Assembly: GCF_000496755.2 (NCBI RefSeq) | Contig: NZ_AYKS02000112.1 | Coordinates: forward strand, 1 to 64,000 | Direction of reading: 5' to 3' | Source of the DNA: Serratia sp. DD3 | GTDB taxonomy: Bacteria > Pseudomonadota > Gammaproteobacteria > Enterobacterales > Enterobacteriaceae | Length of the DNA stretch: 64,000 nucleotides | In this document: positions 38,268 through 47,466 of the stretch, one piece after another | How the letters are laid out: each line of letters begins with the position of its first letter | Position numbering within the stretch: position 1 is the stretch's first letter | Translations under genes and position numbers: made by a program | The notes under the pieces: model-generated | Told to the model about the DNA's origin: nothing | The model's input: only the letters and a program-made list of their open reading frames with translations | The model's database searches: none

Positions 38268-39065
38268 ATGCTGCAGGTTGAACGTCATATATTAATATTC
38301 AACCATATACAAAAAAATGGTTTTGCCCAGGTTAAAGAATTATCAAATATATTTAACGTTTCTATTGAGACTATTCGTAGAGATTTAACCGTATTAGCAG
38401 CCAATAAGAAAATTGTTCGTAGTTTCGGCGGAGCGGCACTCCCTGAAAATAATGCGTTTACTGTTGAAGGTGACCATCCAACAGGGCTTAAACATTTTGT
38501 TGATAAAGCCGAATCTTTTCTTAAACGGACCCATGAAGGAACTGATTTTAAAACTAAAATAGCTAAGGCCGCGCTGCAACTTATTAAAGAAAATGATTGT
38601 ATCATGATGGATAACAGTACGACCTGCTGGTTTATCGCCCGACAGATGCCAGATATTGATATCACCGTGATCACTAACTCTTTGAATATCGTGCAGACAT
38701 TGGCCTGTCGTAAGAAAGTCAGGATCATCAGCGTGGGTGGTGAGTACTCTGAACGACATGGTGATTTCCATGGGCCAGTGGCAGAAATGACAATTAAAAG
38801 TTTTAAAGTCAGTAAATTTTTCTTTTCCTGTCAGGGGATTGACTCTGAATATGCCATTAGAGATGGCAGTGAACTCAATGTCCGTTTAAAACAGGAAATG
38901 TTAAAAGTGACAGATAAAAAAATATTGCTCGCTGACTCCAGGAAATTTGACCAACACTCAATTTATAAAATTTGCAACTTGAGTGATATTGATGTGCTAA
39001 TAACCAATAAACTACCAGCGGAAAAGTATCGATGTAAAGAAATTGAAACCATTGAAACAGATTAA
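38268..39065 (+). CDS. DeoR-family sugar-operon regulator
   Basis: 265 residues, normal for the family. The N-terminal DeoR winged HTH covers residues ~3-58 (QVERHILIFNHIQKNGFAQVKELSNIFNVSIETIRRDLTVLAANKKIVRSFGGA). The C-terminal sugar-phosphate sensor shows the typical DNSTT (near residue 121), ITNSLNIVQ and LLADSRKFDQ segments. It precedes the dehydrogenase-ABC-kinase-epimerase genes on the same strand and likely represses them until a phosphorylated intermediate appears. The gene is clearly AT-rich relative to the core. Confidence 0.92.
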   Translation: MLQVERHILIFNHIQKNGFAQVKELSNIFNVSIETIRRDLTVLAANKKIVRSFGGAALPENNAFTVEGDHPTGLKHFVDKAESFLKRTHEGTDFKTKIAKAALQLIKENDCIMMDNSTTCWFIARQMPDIDITVITNSLNIVQTLACRKKVRIISVGGEYSERHGDFHGPVAEMTIKSFKVSKFFFSCQGIDSEYAIRDGSELNVRLKQEMLKVTDKKILLADSRKFDQHSIYKICNLSDIDVLITNKLPAEKYRCKEIETIETD

Positions 39066-39213
39066 TCACTGAGCCAAAAAGATTAATTTACTTGTAGTCT
39101 AAATTGCAGTCTGAATAATTCGAGTAGCATATATTCGTAAGGATATGGTGTTACCCGCTATATAGCCCATTCATTCGCTAAATAAAATGTCATCTGTGGA
39201 CAAGAGGCTTGCT

Positions 39214-40287
39214 ATGGAAAAATTACCTGAAAATATGAAAGCGGTTGTATGTCATGGTCCAAAAGATTATCGCTTTGAAAAAATTAACCGCCCAGTGGCA
39301 AAAGAGAGAGAAGTGGTCATAAAAGTCGATGGCTGCGGGATTTGCGCCGGTGACTGTAAAGCCAATGATGGCGCACCGATGTTTTGGGGGGATGATCCTT
39401 GGGTAAAAACCCCGGTGGTGCCTGGCCACGAATTTTATGGTCGTGTGGCCGAATTAGGCCCGGGAGCCGCTGAAAAACATAAACTGAAAATTGGCGACCG
39501 TATTCTTGCTGAGCAGATTGTGCCTTGCAATGAGTGCCGTTTCTGTAAAACCGGCAAATATTGGATGTGTGAAGTTCATGATATTTACGGTTTCCAGAAA
39601 GACGTGGCAGACGGTGCGATGGCGGAATATATGCGCTTCTCTGAGCGGGCCATTATTCACCGCATTCCAGATAGCTTATCAGAAGCAGATGCGGCACTGA
39701 TCGAACCGATGGCCTGCGCCATTCATACCGTGCGTCGCGGTGATATCGACCTGAACGACGTAGTGGTGATCGCCGGTGCCGGGCCACTGGGCCTGTGTAT
39801 GGTACAGATCGCCCACCTGAAAACACCGAAAAAGCTGATCGTTATCGACACCATGGAAGACCGCCTGGCACTGGCGAAAAAGTTTGGTGCTGATGTGGTT
39901 ATCAATGCAGCCAAAGAAGATGCCGTCAGCCTGGTCAAATCCATGACCGAAGGCTACGGCTGTGATGTCTATATTGAAGCCACTGGCGCCCCCATTGGTG
40001 TCACCCAAGGGCTGGAAATGATCCGCAAGTTAGGGCGTTTTGTTGAGTTCAGCGTATTTGGTAAAGAAACCACTGTTGACTGGTCAATTATCGGCGACCG
40101 TAAAGAGCTGGATATTCGTGGTGCTCACCTGGGCCCTTACAGCTATGACGTAGCGATTGACCTGTTCAGCCGTGGCTTGGCGACCGCTGAAGGCATTGTC
40201 ACTCACTTCTACCCGATTGATGAATGGCAGCAAGCCTTTGATATGGCCAAATCACTTGATTCCATCAAAGTCGTTATAAACCCGTAA
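39214..40287 (+). CDS. Zinc-dependent polyol dehydrogenase (MDR family)
   Basis: 357 residues from ATG 39214, with AAGAGG 6 nt upstream; the ATG at 39187 lacks a site. Catalytic zinc ligands are Cys44 (CGICAGD), His72 and Glu73 (PGHEF). The structural zinc cluster is Cys105, Cys108, Cys111 and Cys119. The NAD fold is AGAGPLGLCMVQ followed by VIDTMEDRLALAKKFGAD, where Asp favours NAD over NADP. The GAPMFWGDDPWVKTPVVPGHEF segment resembles erythritol/L-threitol dehydrogenases. A C4 or C5 polyol such as L-arabitol or xylitol is likely; oxidation to a ketose would feed the downstream kinase. Confidence 0.85.
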   Translation: MEKLPENMKAVVCHGPKDYRFEKINRPVAKEREVVIKVDGCGICAGDCKANDGAPMFWGDDPWVKTPVVPGHEFYGRVAELGPGAAEKHKLKIGDRILAEQIVPCNECRFCKTGKYWMCEVHDIYGFQKDVADGAMAEYMRFSERAIIHRIPDSLSEADAALIEPMACAIHTVRRGDIDLNDVVVIAGAGPLGLCMVQIAHLKTPKKLIVIDTMEDRLALAKKFGADVVINAAKEDAVSLVKSMTEGYGCDVYIEATGAPIGVTQGLEMIRKLGRFVEFSVFGKETTVDWSIIGDRKELDIRGAHLGPYSYDVAIDLFSRGLATAEGIVTHFYPIDEWQQAFDMAKSLDSIKVVINP

Positions 40288-40323
40288 GTTGTTCAATCAG
40301 CCCAAGGAAGGGTACATAACCAA

Positions 40324-40342
40324 GCTCTCATTTATCGAGAGC
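40324..40342. other. Small stem-loop before the sugar-binding protein gene
   Basis: GCTCTC and GAGAGC flank a 7-nt loop, 46 bp upstream of the binding-protein ATG. It could stabilise the 5' end of a processed transcript. No terminator-type T run follows. Confidence 0.4.
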
Positions 40343-40388
40343 GACAACAATAAACTCAATACCGCGTAGTGATATAAGGAGAAGTTAC

Positions 40389-41303
40389 ATGTTCAAGAAA
40401 TTCAAATGCAAAACGTTATTGGTCGGCTTAATATCCCTGGGGTTAATGTCAGGGGTCAATGCCAAACAATTAACTGTGGGTATGTCATTTCAAGAATTAA
40501 ACAACGAATACTTTGTCACCATGAAGCAGTCCCTTGAGGCAGCCACCAACGATATCAATGCCAAATTATATACGGCTGATGCGGCGCACGATGTCTCCAA
40601 GCAAATCAGTGATATCGAAGATATGATTCAGAAAAAAATCGATATCCTGTTAATTAACCCTGCCGACAGTGTTGGCGCTGAAGCAGCCGTCCTTGCCGCG
40701 AAAAAAGCCGGGGTAGTGGTCGTCGCCATTGATGCGCAAGCCAACGGCCCGATTGATTCCTTTGTCGGTTCAAAAAACTACGATGCTGGCTTTATTGCCG
40801 GTGAAAGCCTGGCTGCTGCATTAGGTAACAAAGGTAACGTCGCCATTCTGGATGGCATCCCGGTAGTACCGATCCTTGAGCGTGTGCGCGGGTTTGAAGC
40901 GGCGATGAAAAAGCATCCCGATATCAAAATCCTGACTAAGCTGAATGGCAAACAAGAACGTGATACCGCCATGAGTGTCACCGAAAACATGCTGCAATCC
41001 AACCCTACCCTGAACGGTATTTTCAGCGTGAACGATGTCGGCTCTCTGGGCGCATTGGCAGCGATTCAGTCTGCTGGCCGTGATGTGAAACTGGTGAGTG
41101 TTGACGGTTCACCAGAAGCCGTGGCTGAAATTGCCAAAGGTAACACGCCATTTATTGCCACCGCAGCGCAATTCCCACGTGATCAGGTGCGCATTGGTTT
41201 AGGCATTGCACTGGCTAAATATTGGGGTGCTAATATCCCAGCCACTATTCCCGTCGATGTTAAACTGATCGACAAAACCAATGCTAAAGATTTCCACTGG
41301 TAA
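40389..41303 (+). CDS. Ribose-type ABC sugar-binding protein
   Basis: 304 residues with a Sec signal (MFKKFKCKTLLVGLISLGLMSGVNA, cleaved before KQLTVG). Peripla_BP_4 fold: FQELNNEYFVTMKQSLEAA, DMIQKKIDILLINPADS, VVAIDAQANGPIDSFVGSKNYDAG and IFSVNDVGSLGALAAIQSAG, like RbsB. The free cysteine needed for lipidation is absent, so it is periplasmic. AAGGAG precedes the ATG. It should capture the pentose or polyol for the ATPase and permease that follow. Confidence 0.93.
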   Translation: MFKKFKCKTLLVGLISLGLMSGVNAKQLTVGMSFQELNNEYFVTMKQSLEAATNDINAKLYTADAAHDVSKQISDIEDMIQKKIDILLINPADSVGAEAAVLAAKKAGVVVVAIDAQANGPIDSFVGSKNYDAGFIAGESLAAALGNKGNVAILDGIPVVPILERVRGFEAAMKKHPDIKILTKLNGKQERDTAMSVTENMLQSNPTLNGIFSVNDVGSLGALAAIQSAGRDVKLVSVDGSPEAVAEIAKGNTPFIATAAQFPRDQVRIGLGIALAKYWGANIPATIPVDVKLIDKTNAKDFHW

Positions 41304-41327
41304 TTAATACATTGTCTGTCATACCCA

Positions 41328-41356
41328 ATAAGGTTGCGAGCCACTCGCAGCCTTAT
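41328..41356 (+). other. Stable hairpin between binding protein and ABC ATPase genes
   Basis: ATAAGGTTGCGAG and CTCGCAGCCTTAT pair over 13 positions with one mismatch around a CCA loop. No T run follows. Such hairpins after binding-protein genes commonly protect the upstream mRNA so that binding protein exceeds the membrane components. Confidence 0.6.
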
Positions 41357-41389
41357 ATAAAAATATTAGATTAAGGCAATGCAATCTAC

Positions 41390-41463
41390 ACTCTGAATAA
41401 TTCAAGTGAATAATATCGCCAACACCAGGGCAACTTAAAACTTGAATTATGAAGAGTATATTC
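41390..41463. repeat. Shortened ERIC-like element
   Basis: CTGAATAATTCAAGT at the left, GCCAACACC inside, and AAACTTGAATTATGAAGAGTATA at the right are ERIC end and flank motifs with the central palindrome deleted. It lies just before the ABC ATPase gene and within the operon. Confidence 0.55.
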
Positions 41464-41482
41464 TGACGGAGTGATATGTGTC

Positions 41483-42964
41483 ATGAATTTACTGGAGATC
41501 AAGAACGTAAGTAAAGCGTTCCCCGGCGTAAAAGCGCTTGATAATATCAACATAACGCTAAAGCGTGGGGAAATTCATGCGCTGATCGGTGAAAATGGTG
41601 CCGGTAAATCAACGTTAATGAAAGTGCTTTGCGGTATCTATCAACCAGATAGTGGCGCTATTTTCATCAACGATGAAGAGCAACACTTTAAAAACTATCG
41701 TGATGCTATTCGCGCCGGGGTGGGGATTATTTTTCAGGAGTTCTCTTTAATTCCTTACTTGAATGCCTACGAAAATATATTCTTGAACCGCGAAATAACC
41801 AATAGTCTTGGTTTACTTGATCGTAAAAAAATGCGTCAGGAGGCGCTAAGAATTTTTAATGAGTTGGGTGTTACGCTCAATCCCGATGAGCAAATCTGTC
41901 ATCTCAGTGTGGCCGAGCAGCAATTCGTTGAAATAGCCAAAGCCTTGTCACTGGAGGCACGCATTCTGGTACTTGACGAACCTACCGCCACCTTAACCCC
42001 CAGTGAAGCCGAACACCTGTTCCGCGTGATGCGAGATCTCAAAGCCAAAGGGGTGGGGATGTTCTTTATCTCACACCATCTGGAAGAGATTTATGAGATC
42101 TGCGACAACCTGAGTATCCTGCGTGACGGCCAATATATTGGTTCCGCTCAAGTAGATAATGTCGATATTGCCACCATGATTCAAATGATGGTGGGCCGTG
42201 AGGTGGAGAATATTTATCCAGAAAAACGCACCCTGGGGCCGCGGGAAGTGATCCTGGATGCGGCAATTCAACTCACCAATGACAGCCCACAGAACCGGCT
42301 GACGTTACGCAAAGGGGAAATATTAGGTCTGGCGGGGTTGGTCGGCTCAGGGCGTAGTGAAACTATTCTGGCGATGACCGGGGCCGATAAATGCTTTAAT
42401 AAGAGCATTACCTTGTATGGTAAACCGACCACCATTAATTCCACCGCCCAGGCATTAAAACTGGGGATTGGTCTATTACCGGAAAGCCGTAAAACACAGG
42501 GGCTCATTCTGCCCTTTTCAGTTAAAGATAATATTTGGCTGAATAAACATTCGCTGCACCATTTACTGATTAACGACTCACAAGAGTTAGCAACCACCAA
42601 TAAATTAATCTCACATGTGGGGGTAAAAACCCCCGATGCCTGGACCATGGTCGGCACATTAAGTGGTGGTAACCAGCAAAAAGTGGTGATCTCTCGCTGG
42701 CTCAATCATGACATTAACATTCTTGTTTTCGATGAACCCACACGGGGTATTGATGTTGGCGCCAAGTCAGAAATATATCAGATCATGCGCAAACTCACGG
42801 AGCAAGGGATTTCTATCATCATGATTTCGTCTGAGTTACCGGAAATTATTGGGGTCAGTGACCGGGTAATGGTTTTCCGTGATGGCAGTATCGCCGCTGA
42901 ACTGGAAGGCGATGATATCAATTCGACATGCATCATGTTACATGCCGCCGGTAATATTATTTAG
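41483..42964 (+). CDS. Ribose-type ABC transporter ATPase, two NBD domains
   Basis: 493 residues from ATG 41483; upstream in-frame GTG 41471 would add four residues. It is a tandem RbsA-like ATPase. The N-terminal NBD has Walker A GENGAGKST, signature LSVAEQQ, and Walker B ARILVLDEPTATLT. The C-terminal NBD has a degenerate Walker A (GLVGSGRSE), as usual in RbsA, with signature LSGGNQQK and Walker B ILVFDEPTRGID. It energises uptake through the adjacent permease, whose start is 9 bp downstream. Confidence 0.94.
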   Translation: MNLLEIKNVSKAFPGVKALDNINITLKRGEIHALIGENGAGKSTLMKVLCGIYQPDSGAIFINDEEQHFKNYRDAIRAGVGIIFQEFSLIPYLNAYENIFLNREITNSLGLLDRKKMRQEALRIFNELGVTLNPDEQICHLSVAEQQFVEIAKALSLEARILVLDEPTATLTPSEAEHLFRVMRDLKAKGVGMFFISHHLEEIYEICDNLSILRDGQYIGSAQVDNVDIATMIQMMVGREVENIYPEKRTLGPREVILDAAIQLTNDSPQNRLTLRKGEILGLAGLVGSGRSETILAMTGADKCFNKSITLYGKPTTINSTAQALKLGIGLLPESRKTQGLILPFSVKDNIWLNKHSLHHLLINDSQELATTNKLISHVGVKTPDAWTMVGTLSGGNQQKVVISRWLNHDINILVFDEPTRGIDVGAKSEIYQIMRKLTEQGISIIMISSELPEIIGVSDRVMVFRDGSIAAELEGDDINSTCIMLHAAGNII

Positions 42965-42973
42965 GGAGTAAAA

Positions 42974-43960
42974 ATGAGTAATATCAATATTTCTACTGAG
43001 AATATCGTTAAACCCCATAAACAAATTGGGGTGATGGCTCGATTAATGAAAACCCCGGCCTTCTTACCTTTTATTGGCTTGGTGCTGTTATTCGGCTGCA
43101 TGTCGATATTTAATGACTATTTCCTTACCATTGAAAACTTATCCACCGTTGCACGCCAAGTGTCGATTAACGCGATTATTGCTATTGGCATGACCTTCGC
43201 CATTTTAACTGGGGGGATTGACCTGTCAGTGGGTGCGGTGATGGCCTTATGCGGCACATTAATGGCTGGCTTAATGAAGTTCTATGGCCTTGACCCTTGG
43301 ATGGCCATTTCACTTGGCTTATTGGCCGGTGTCGCATTTGGTTTCCTCAATGGCTTTTTAACTGCTTATGGGAAAATGCCCCCGATCATCGTTACCTTGG
43401 GGGCGATGATTATTGCCAAAGGGTTAGCACTGATTTACACCGGGGGTTATCCCATCGCCGGTCTGCCGGATTCCTTTGCCTTCTGGGGGCGGGAATATAT
43501 TTTCGGTATCCAGGTTCCCATTGTGTTGATGGCACTGCTGTATATCATTTTCTATATCGTCCTCAACCATATGCCTTTCGGCCGTTATGTTTACTCACTG
43601 GGGGGCAACGAAGAAGCCGCCAGGCTGAGTGGCTTGCGGGTTAATTATTATAAATTGATGGTGTATGTCATCAGTGGTTTTACTGCCGGGTTCGCCGGGT
43701 TGATCTTTACCTCCCGCGTAATGAGTGGTCAGCCCAATGCTGGCGTTGGCTTTGAACTTGATGCGATTGCTGCCGTGGTATTAGGGGGAGCGTCCATTGC
43801 CGGTGGTCGGGGCATGATTATTGGTACTTTGATTGGTGCCATGATGCTTGGTGTACTGAACAACGGCCTTAATCTGTTAGGTATTTCACCTTATGTTCAA
43901 TATTTGGTTAAAGGCCTGATTATTTGGGGTGCGACCTTTATTAGCTCCAGTCGGCGTTAA
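42974..43960 (+). CDS. Ribose-type ABC transporter permease
   Basis: 328 residues with 8-10 membrane helices and the BPD_transp_2 signature: ILTGGIDLSVGAVMALCGTL near residue 75 and GGASIAGGRGMIIGTLIGAMMLGVLNNGLNLLG near the C-terminus. Homologous to RbsC and XylH. The GGGAG site lies 6 nt before the ATG. It works as a homodimer with the tandem ATPase. Confidence 0.94.
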   Translation: MSNINISTENIVKPHKQIGVMARLMKTPAFLPFIGLVLLFGCMSIFNDYFLTIENLSTVARQVSINAIIAIGMTFAILTGGIDLSVGAVMALCGTLMAGLMKFYGLDPWMAISLGLLAGVAFGFLNGFLTAYGKMPPIIVTLGAMIIAKGLALIYTGGYPIAGLPDSFAFWGREYIFGIQVPIVLMALLYIIFYIVLNHMPFGRYVYSLGGNEEAARLSGLRVNYYKLMVYVISGFTAGFAGLIFTSRVMSGQPNAGVGFELDAIAAVVLGGASIAGGRGMIIGTLIGAMMLGVLNNGLNLLGISPYVQYLVKGLIIWGATFISSSRR

Positions 43961-44000
43961 TCACGCTTTTTCCTAACAGCATCCAATTAAGGAAAAAATA

Positions 44001-45476
44001 ATGAATTTCATCGGGATCGACATTGGTGGCACGGTGACCAAAGCAGGCATCTATGACGAAAAAGGTAACGAGGTGCATGTGGTCGCACAGTACGCCGAGG
44101 TTCTGTCAGAACAACCTGGGTTTACCGAACGCAATATGGATGAACTGTGGCAAACGGTCTGCCATGTGGTAAGAAAAGTGATTGAACAAAGCCAGGTGGG
44201 TGCCGACAGTATTAAAGGCATTAGCTTTTCCTCACACGGTAAAGGGTTGTATGCCATTGATAAACATGGCGCGGCAGTGCGCAACGGTATTATCTCTTCC
44301 GATACTCGGGCACTTGATTATGTAAAAAAATGGTATCAAACCGGCATCGATAAACAGGCCTACCCTAAAGGTCTACAGCAGTTATGGACCGGGCACCCAG
44401 TCTCTTTACTGGCTTGGCTGAAAGATCGTGAACCCGCCAATTACGATAAAATAGATGCTGTTTTGATGGTGCATGATTATATCCGCTTTAAATTTACTGG
44501 CGAAGTTAATGCAGAAATCACCAATATTTCTGGCAGCAATTTTTATAATCAACTCACTTCGCGTTACGACAGCGACATGATGGCGTTATTTGGCATCCCT
44601 GAAGTGGTGGATAAAACCGCCCCGGTGGTCAACTCCACAGATTGTGTCGGCTATGTCACCCCAAGTGCGGCACAAGAGAGCGGGTTATGCCCCGGTACCG
44701 CAGTTTTTGGTGGCTTCTTTGATGTGGTTTCTTCAGCCATCGCCTCCGGCATTGATGATGATAAAACCTTAAGTGCGGTAGCCGGAACCTGGAGCATTGC
44801 CACCTCCGTTACCGACCGTATTGTCGAAAGTGACTACCCCTATATTTGGGGGAAATACTGTATCCCGGACAAATATTTTGTTCATGAAGGCAGCCCGACC
44901 TCTGCCAGCAATTTAAGCTGGTTTGTAAAACAATTCTTTAGCGACCAAGCCAACTGCTATCAAGAATTTGAACAGTGGATTGGGGAGAGCAGTGATAGCA
45001 ACCTGGTCTTCCTGCCCTATCTGTTTGGTTCAAATTTAGCCATGGATCTGCAAGGTGGGTTAATTGGCTTAAGTGGTCATCACACCAAAAAAGATGTGCT
45101 CGCCGCTATTTATCGCGGCATTACCTTCTCTCATCTGGTGCACCAGGACCGGATTATCGCCCTCAATCCGGCTATCAATAAAATCCGTTTTACCGGTGGA
45201 CCCAGCCAGTCGAAAAAATGGACGCAGATGTACGCTGATGCCGCCAATCTGCCTCTCGAAGTGGTGGATATCGAACAAGCTGGCTGCCGAGCTGCCGCGT
45301 TATGTGCCGCAGTGGGCAAAGGTGTCTATGCCAGCTTCAGTGAAGCGATCGCCCAAACTCAACCTGAAGTGGTGATATTTGAACCTGACCAGCAACACCA
45401 CCAGCAATTGCGCGAAGGTTATAGCCGCTACTTGCAAGTGGCAGACGCTTTATCACAGGTAGGAGCGGTAAAATGA
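44001..45476 (+). CDS. lyxK: L-xylulokinase-like FGGY kinase
   Basis: 491 residues; AAGGAA precedes the ATG. FGGY kinase with GIDIGGTVTKAGIYDEKG, ISFSSHGKGLYAID, and the LyxK-specific ISSDTRALDYVKKW, LWTGHPVSLLAWLK, HDYIRFKFTGE and GGFFDVVSSAIASGI, closely parallel to E. coli LyxK (SgbK). The sugar-ring acid is in HDY. The product would be L-xylulose-5-P, the substrate of the next gene, whose start overlaps this stop by 4 bp. L-erythrulose or another L-ketose as substrate cannot be excluded. Confidence 0.85.
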   Translation: MNFIGIDIGGTVTKAGIYDEKGNEVHVVAQYAEVLSEQPGFTERNMDELWQTVCHVVRKVIEQSQVGADSIKGISFSSHGKGLYAIDKHGAAVRNGIISSDTRALDYVKKWYQTGIDKQAYPKGLQQLWTGHPVSLLAWLKDREPANYDKIDAVLMVHDYIRFKFTGEVNAEITNISGSNFYNQLTSRYDSDMMALFGIPEVVDKTAPVVNSTDCVGYVTPSAAQESGLCPGTAVFGGFFDVVSSAIASGIDDDKTLSAVAGTWSIATSVTDRIVESDYPYIWGKYCIPDKYFVHEGSPTSASNLSWFVKQFFSDQANCYQEFEQWIGESSDSNLVFLPYLFGSNLAMDLQGGLIGLSGHHTKKDVLAAIYRGITFSHLVHQDRIIALNPAINKIRFTGGPSQSKKWTQMYADAANLPLEVVDIEQAGCRAAALCAAVGKGVYASFSEAIAQTQPEVVIFEPDQQHHQQLREGYSRYLQVADALSQVGAVK

Positions 45477-46327
45477 CAGCCAAAATAGGTATTTATGAAA
45501 AAGCGCTCCCTGATGACCTGAGTTGGGCCGAGCGTTTTGACCAGGCTGCTAACCTCGGTTTTAATTTTGTTGAAATGTCAGTGGATGAAAAACCGCAGCG
45601 GCAAGCCCGATTGCACTGGAGCCGCAGTGAGCGGCTGGAATTTGTCGCAGCGAAAATCAATAGCGGCATGGATGTACCGAGCCTCTGTTTATCGGCCCAT
45701 CGAGCCTACCCGTTCGGCAGTATCAACCCAGAAACACGTGAAAAAGCCCGTAGCTTAATGCTGGATGCACTGGCATTTGCCAGTCAGGTAGGTATCCGCA
45801 ATATTCAGCTTGCAGGGTACGATGTCTATTATGAGCCCAGTAGCCCACAAACTCGTGAACTGTTTATTGAAGGGATCCACTGGGCAGTGGCTGAAGCGGC
45901 AAAAGCACAAATCATGCTTTCAGTAGAAATCATGGATACCGTGTTTATGAGTAATATTTCACGCTGGCTAGATTTAGAGAGCAAAATACGCAGCCCATGG
46001 TTTTGTGTCTACCCGGATGTCGGCAACTTAAGCGCATGGAATAATGATGTTGCCGCCGAATTAAGCAAAGGCATCGATAAAATTTCCGCTATTCATTTGA
46101 AAGATACCCAACAAGTTTCCCCTTTTTCTTTAGGGCAATTCCGCGATGTCCCTTTTGGTGAGGGTTGCGTCGATTTTGATCAGGTATTCCGCACACTCCA
46201 TACGCTTAATTATCGCGGTGCCTGGCTAATTGAAATGTGGGCGAAAAATGACGGCACAGATTTTAATCGTATTAAACAAGCCAAAGCGTGGTTAGAGAAT
46301 AAATATCACCGTGCTTTCTTAAATTAA
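45473..46327 (+). CDS. sgbU: L-xylulose-5-phosphate 3-epimerase
   Basis: 284 residues, like SgbU/UlaE (286/284). TIM-barrel AP endonuclease-2 family. N-terminal [35 protein letters not shown] is diagnostic. Metal ligands are expected from Glu in SVEIMD, Asp in YPDVGNL, His in AIHLKDT and Glu in [10 protein letters not shown]. It converts L-xylulose-5-P to L-ribulose-5-P. It is coupled to the kinase by a 4-bp overlap. Confidence 0.92.
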   Translation: MTAKIGIYEKALPDDLSWAERFDQAANLGFNFVEMSVDEKPQRQARLHWSRSERLEFVAAKINSGMDVPSLCLSAHRAYPFGSINPETREKARSLMLDALAFASQVGIRNIQLAGYDVYYEPSSPQTRELFIEGIHWAVAEAAKAQIMLSVEIMDTVFMSNISRWLDLESKIRSPWFCVYPDVGNLSAWNNDVAAELSKGIDKISAIHLKDTQQVSPFSLGQFRDVPFGEGCVDFDQVFRTLHTLNYRGAWLIEMWAKNDGTDFNRIKQAKAWLENKYHRAFLN

Positions 46328-46350
46328 AAATTTTATTTCTGGAATTTATC

Positions 46351-47046
46351 ATGTTACCTGAACTTAAAAACGCTGTTTTTGAGGCAAACTTGGCTTTGCC
46401 AAAACATCACCTGGTCACTTTTACCTGGGGTAATGTGAGTGGTATTGATCGTCAACATGGGTTGGTCGTCATAAAACCTTCTGGGGTTGAATATTCGACA
46501 ATGACGGTGGACGATATGGTTATTGTCGAGCTGGAAAGTGGCAACGTCGTTGAAGGGAAATATAAACCCTCATCAGATACCGCCACCCATTTGGCACTCT
46601 ACCGCGCCTATCCTTCACTGGGGGGAATTGTCCATACCCATTCGCGGCACGCCACCATTTGGGCCCAGGCGGGGTTGCCATTGGCCGCCATGGGCACCAC
46701 CCATGCCGACTATTTTTATGGTGACATCCCCTGCACGCGCCCGTTGACTGACCAAGAGATCGCTCAGGATTACGAGGCCAATACCGGGCAGGTAATTATT
46801 GAAACGCTACGCGAGATGAATATCGACCCATTAGCGATCCCCGCCGCGCTGGTGCAGGGTCATGGCCCTTTCGCCTGGGGTTCTGACCCGGATAACGCGG
46901 TGCATAATGCCGTAGTGCTGGAAGAGATCGCCTATATGAATATGTGGACGACTAAATTGGCCACTCAGCCAGTGTCATTTCCCCGTACCTTGCTGGATAA
47001 GCATTTCCTACGTAAACATGGGGCTAATGCTTATTATGGGCAGTGA
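46351..47046 (+). CDS. sgbE: L-ribulose-5-phosphate 4-epimerase
   Basis: 231 residues, the length of SgbE, UlaF and AraD. Class II aldolase fold. TWGNVSGID and KPSGVEY bind phosphate; zinc ligands are in [12 protein letters not shown] (two His) and the later QGHGPFAWG (His). A catalytic Asp and Tyr are expected in [16 protein letters not shown] and NAYYGQ. It makes D-xylulose-5-P, the exit into the pentose-phosphate pathway. SgbE rather than AraD is chosen from context. Confidence 0.92.
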   Translation: MLPELKNAVFEANLALPKHHLVTFTWGNVSGIDRQHGLVVIKPSGVEYSTMTVDDMVIVELESGNVVEGKYKPSSDTATHLALYRAYPSLGGIVHTHSRHATIWAQAGLPLAAMGTTHADYFYGDIPCTRPLTDQEIAQDYEANTGQVIIETLREMNIDPLAIPAALVQGHGPFAWGSDPDNAVHNAVVLEEIAYMNMWTTKLATQPVSFPRTLLDKHFLRKHGANAYYGQ

Positions 47047-47466
47047 CAGCGATTGGGTGCATAAGCGGGTTCGCCCTACCCTGCAATGCCCTTAACACAT
47101 AAAAACCAGCACCCACCCAATAAATCCATTGTCGAGGTGAACACGGTAGTTAACGCCATCGAAAACACTCAATAGCGACGCCTAATCGTGCTGCGGATGG
47201 GTATGATGCAGGTTAGCTGACCGTTGAGCGCATGGACGCGCGATACGAGCCCCCAGGGACGGGTTTACGGCGTGTCAGCGTTCCGCATCATGCCCACCAG
47301 CCAGATGCTAACGTGAAGCGGCTTTAGGCACGATGATTTAGCCAACCGAAACCGGCCATATAAAAATAGATAAACAGGTTTTTTATACTCTCCCTACTTC
47401 AAGTTGCCTCCTTTTCATTTTGCTGTCAGTCTACCTAACGCAAGTGAGCTAAAAAGAGAACACAGC
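47047..47466. other. Spacer between sgbE and the LacI-type gene
   Basis: 420 bp without a supported gene. It contains one copy of the 90-bp repeat (47205-47295). The remainder shows no clear operator; AACCGAAACCGG near 47345 is a loose dyad at best. Confidence 0.45.
47205..47295. repeat. About 90-bp palindromic repeat, left copy
   Basis: Starts GATGCAGGTTAGCTGACCG, contains CGATACGAGCCCCCAGGGA, and ends GTTCCGCATCATGCCC. A second copy at 48496-48585 differs at about eight positions, in direct orientation. GATGC and GCATC termini with partly complementary flanks suggest a MITE-like palindromic unit of the kind dispersed in yersiniae. I cannot name the family with certainty. Confidence 0.8.
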
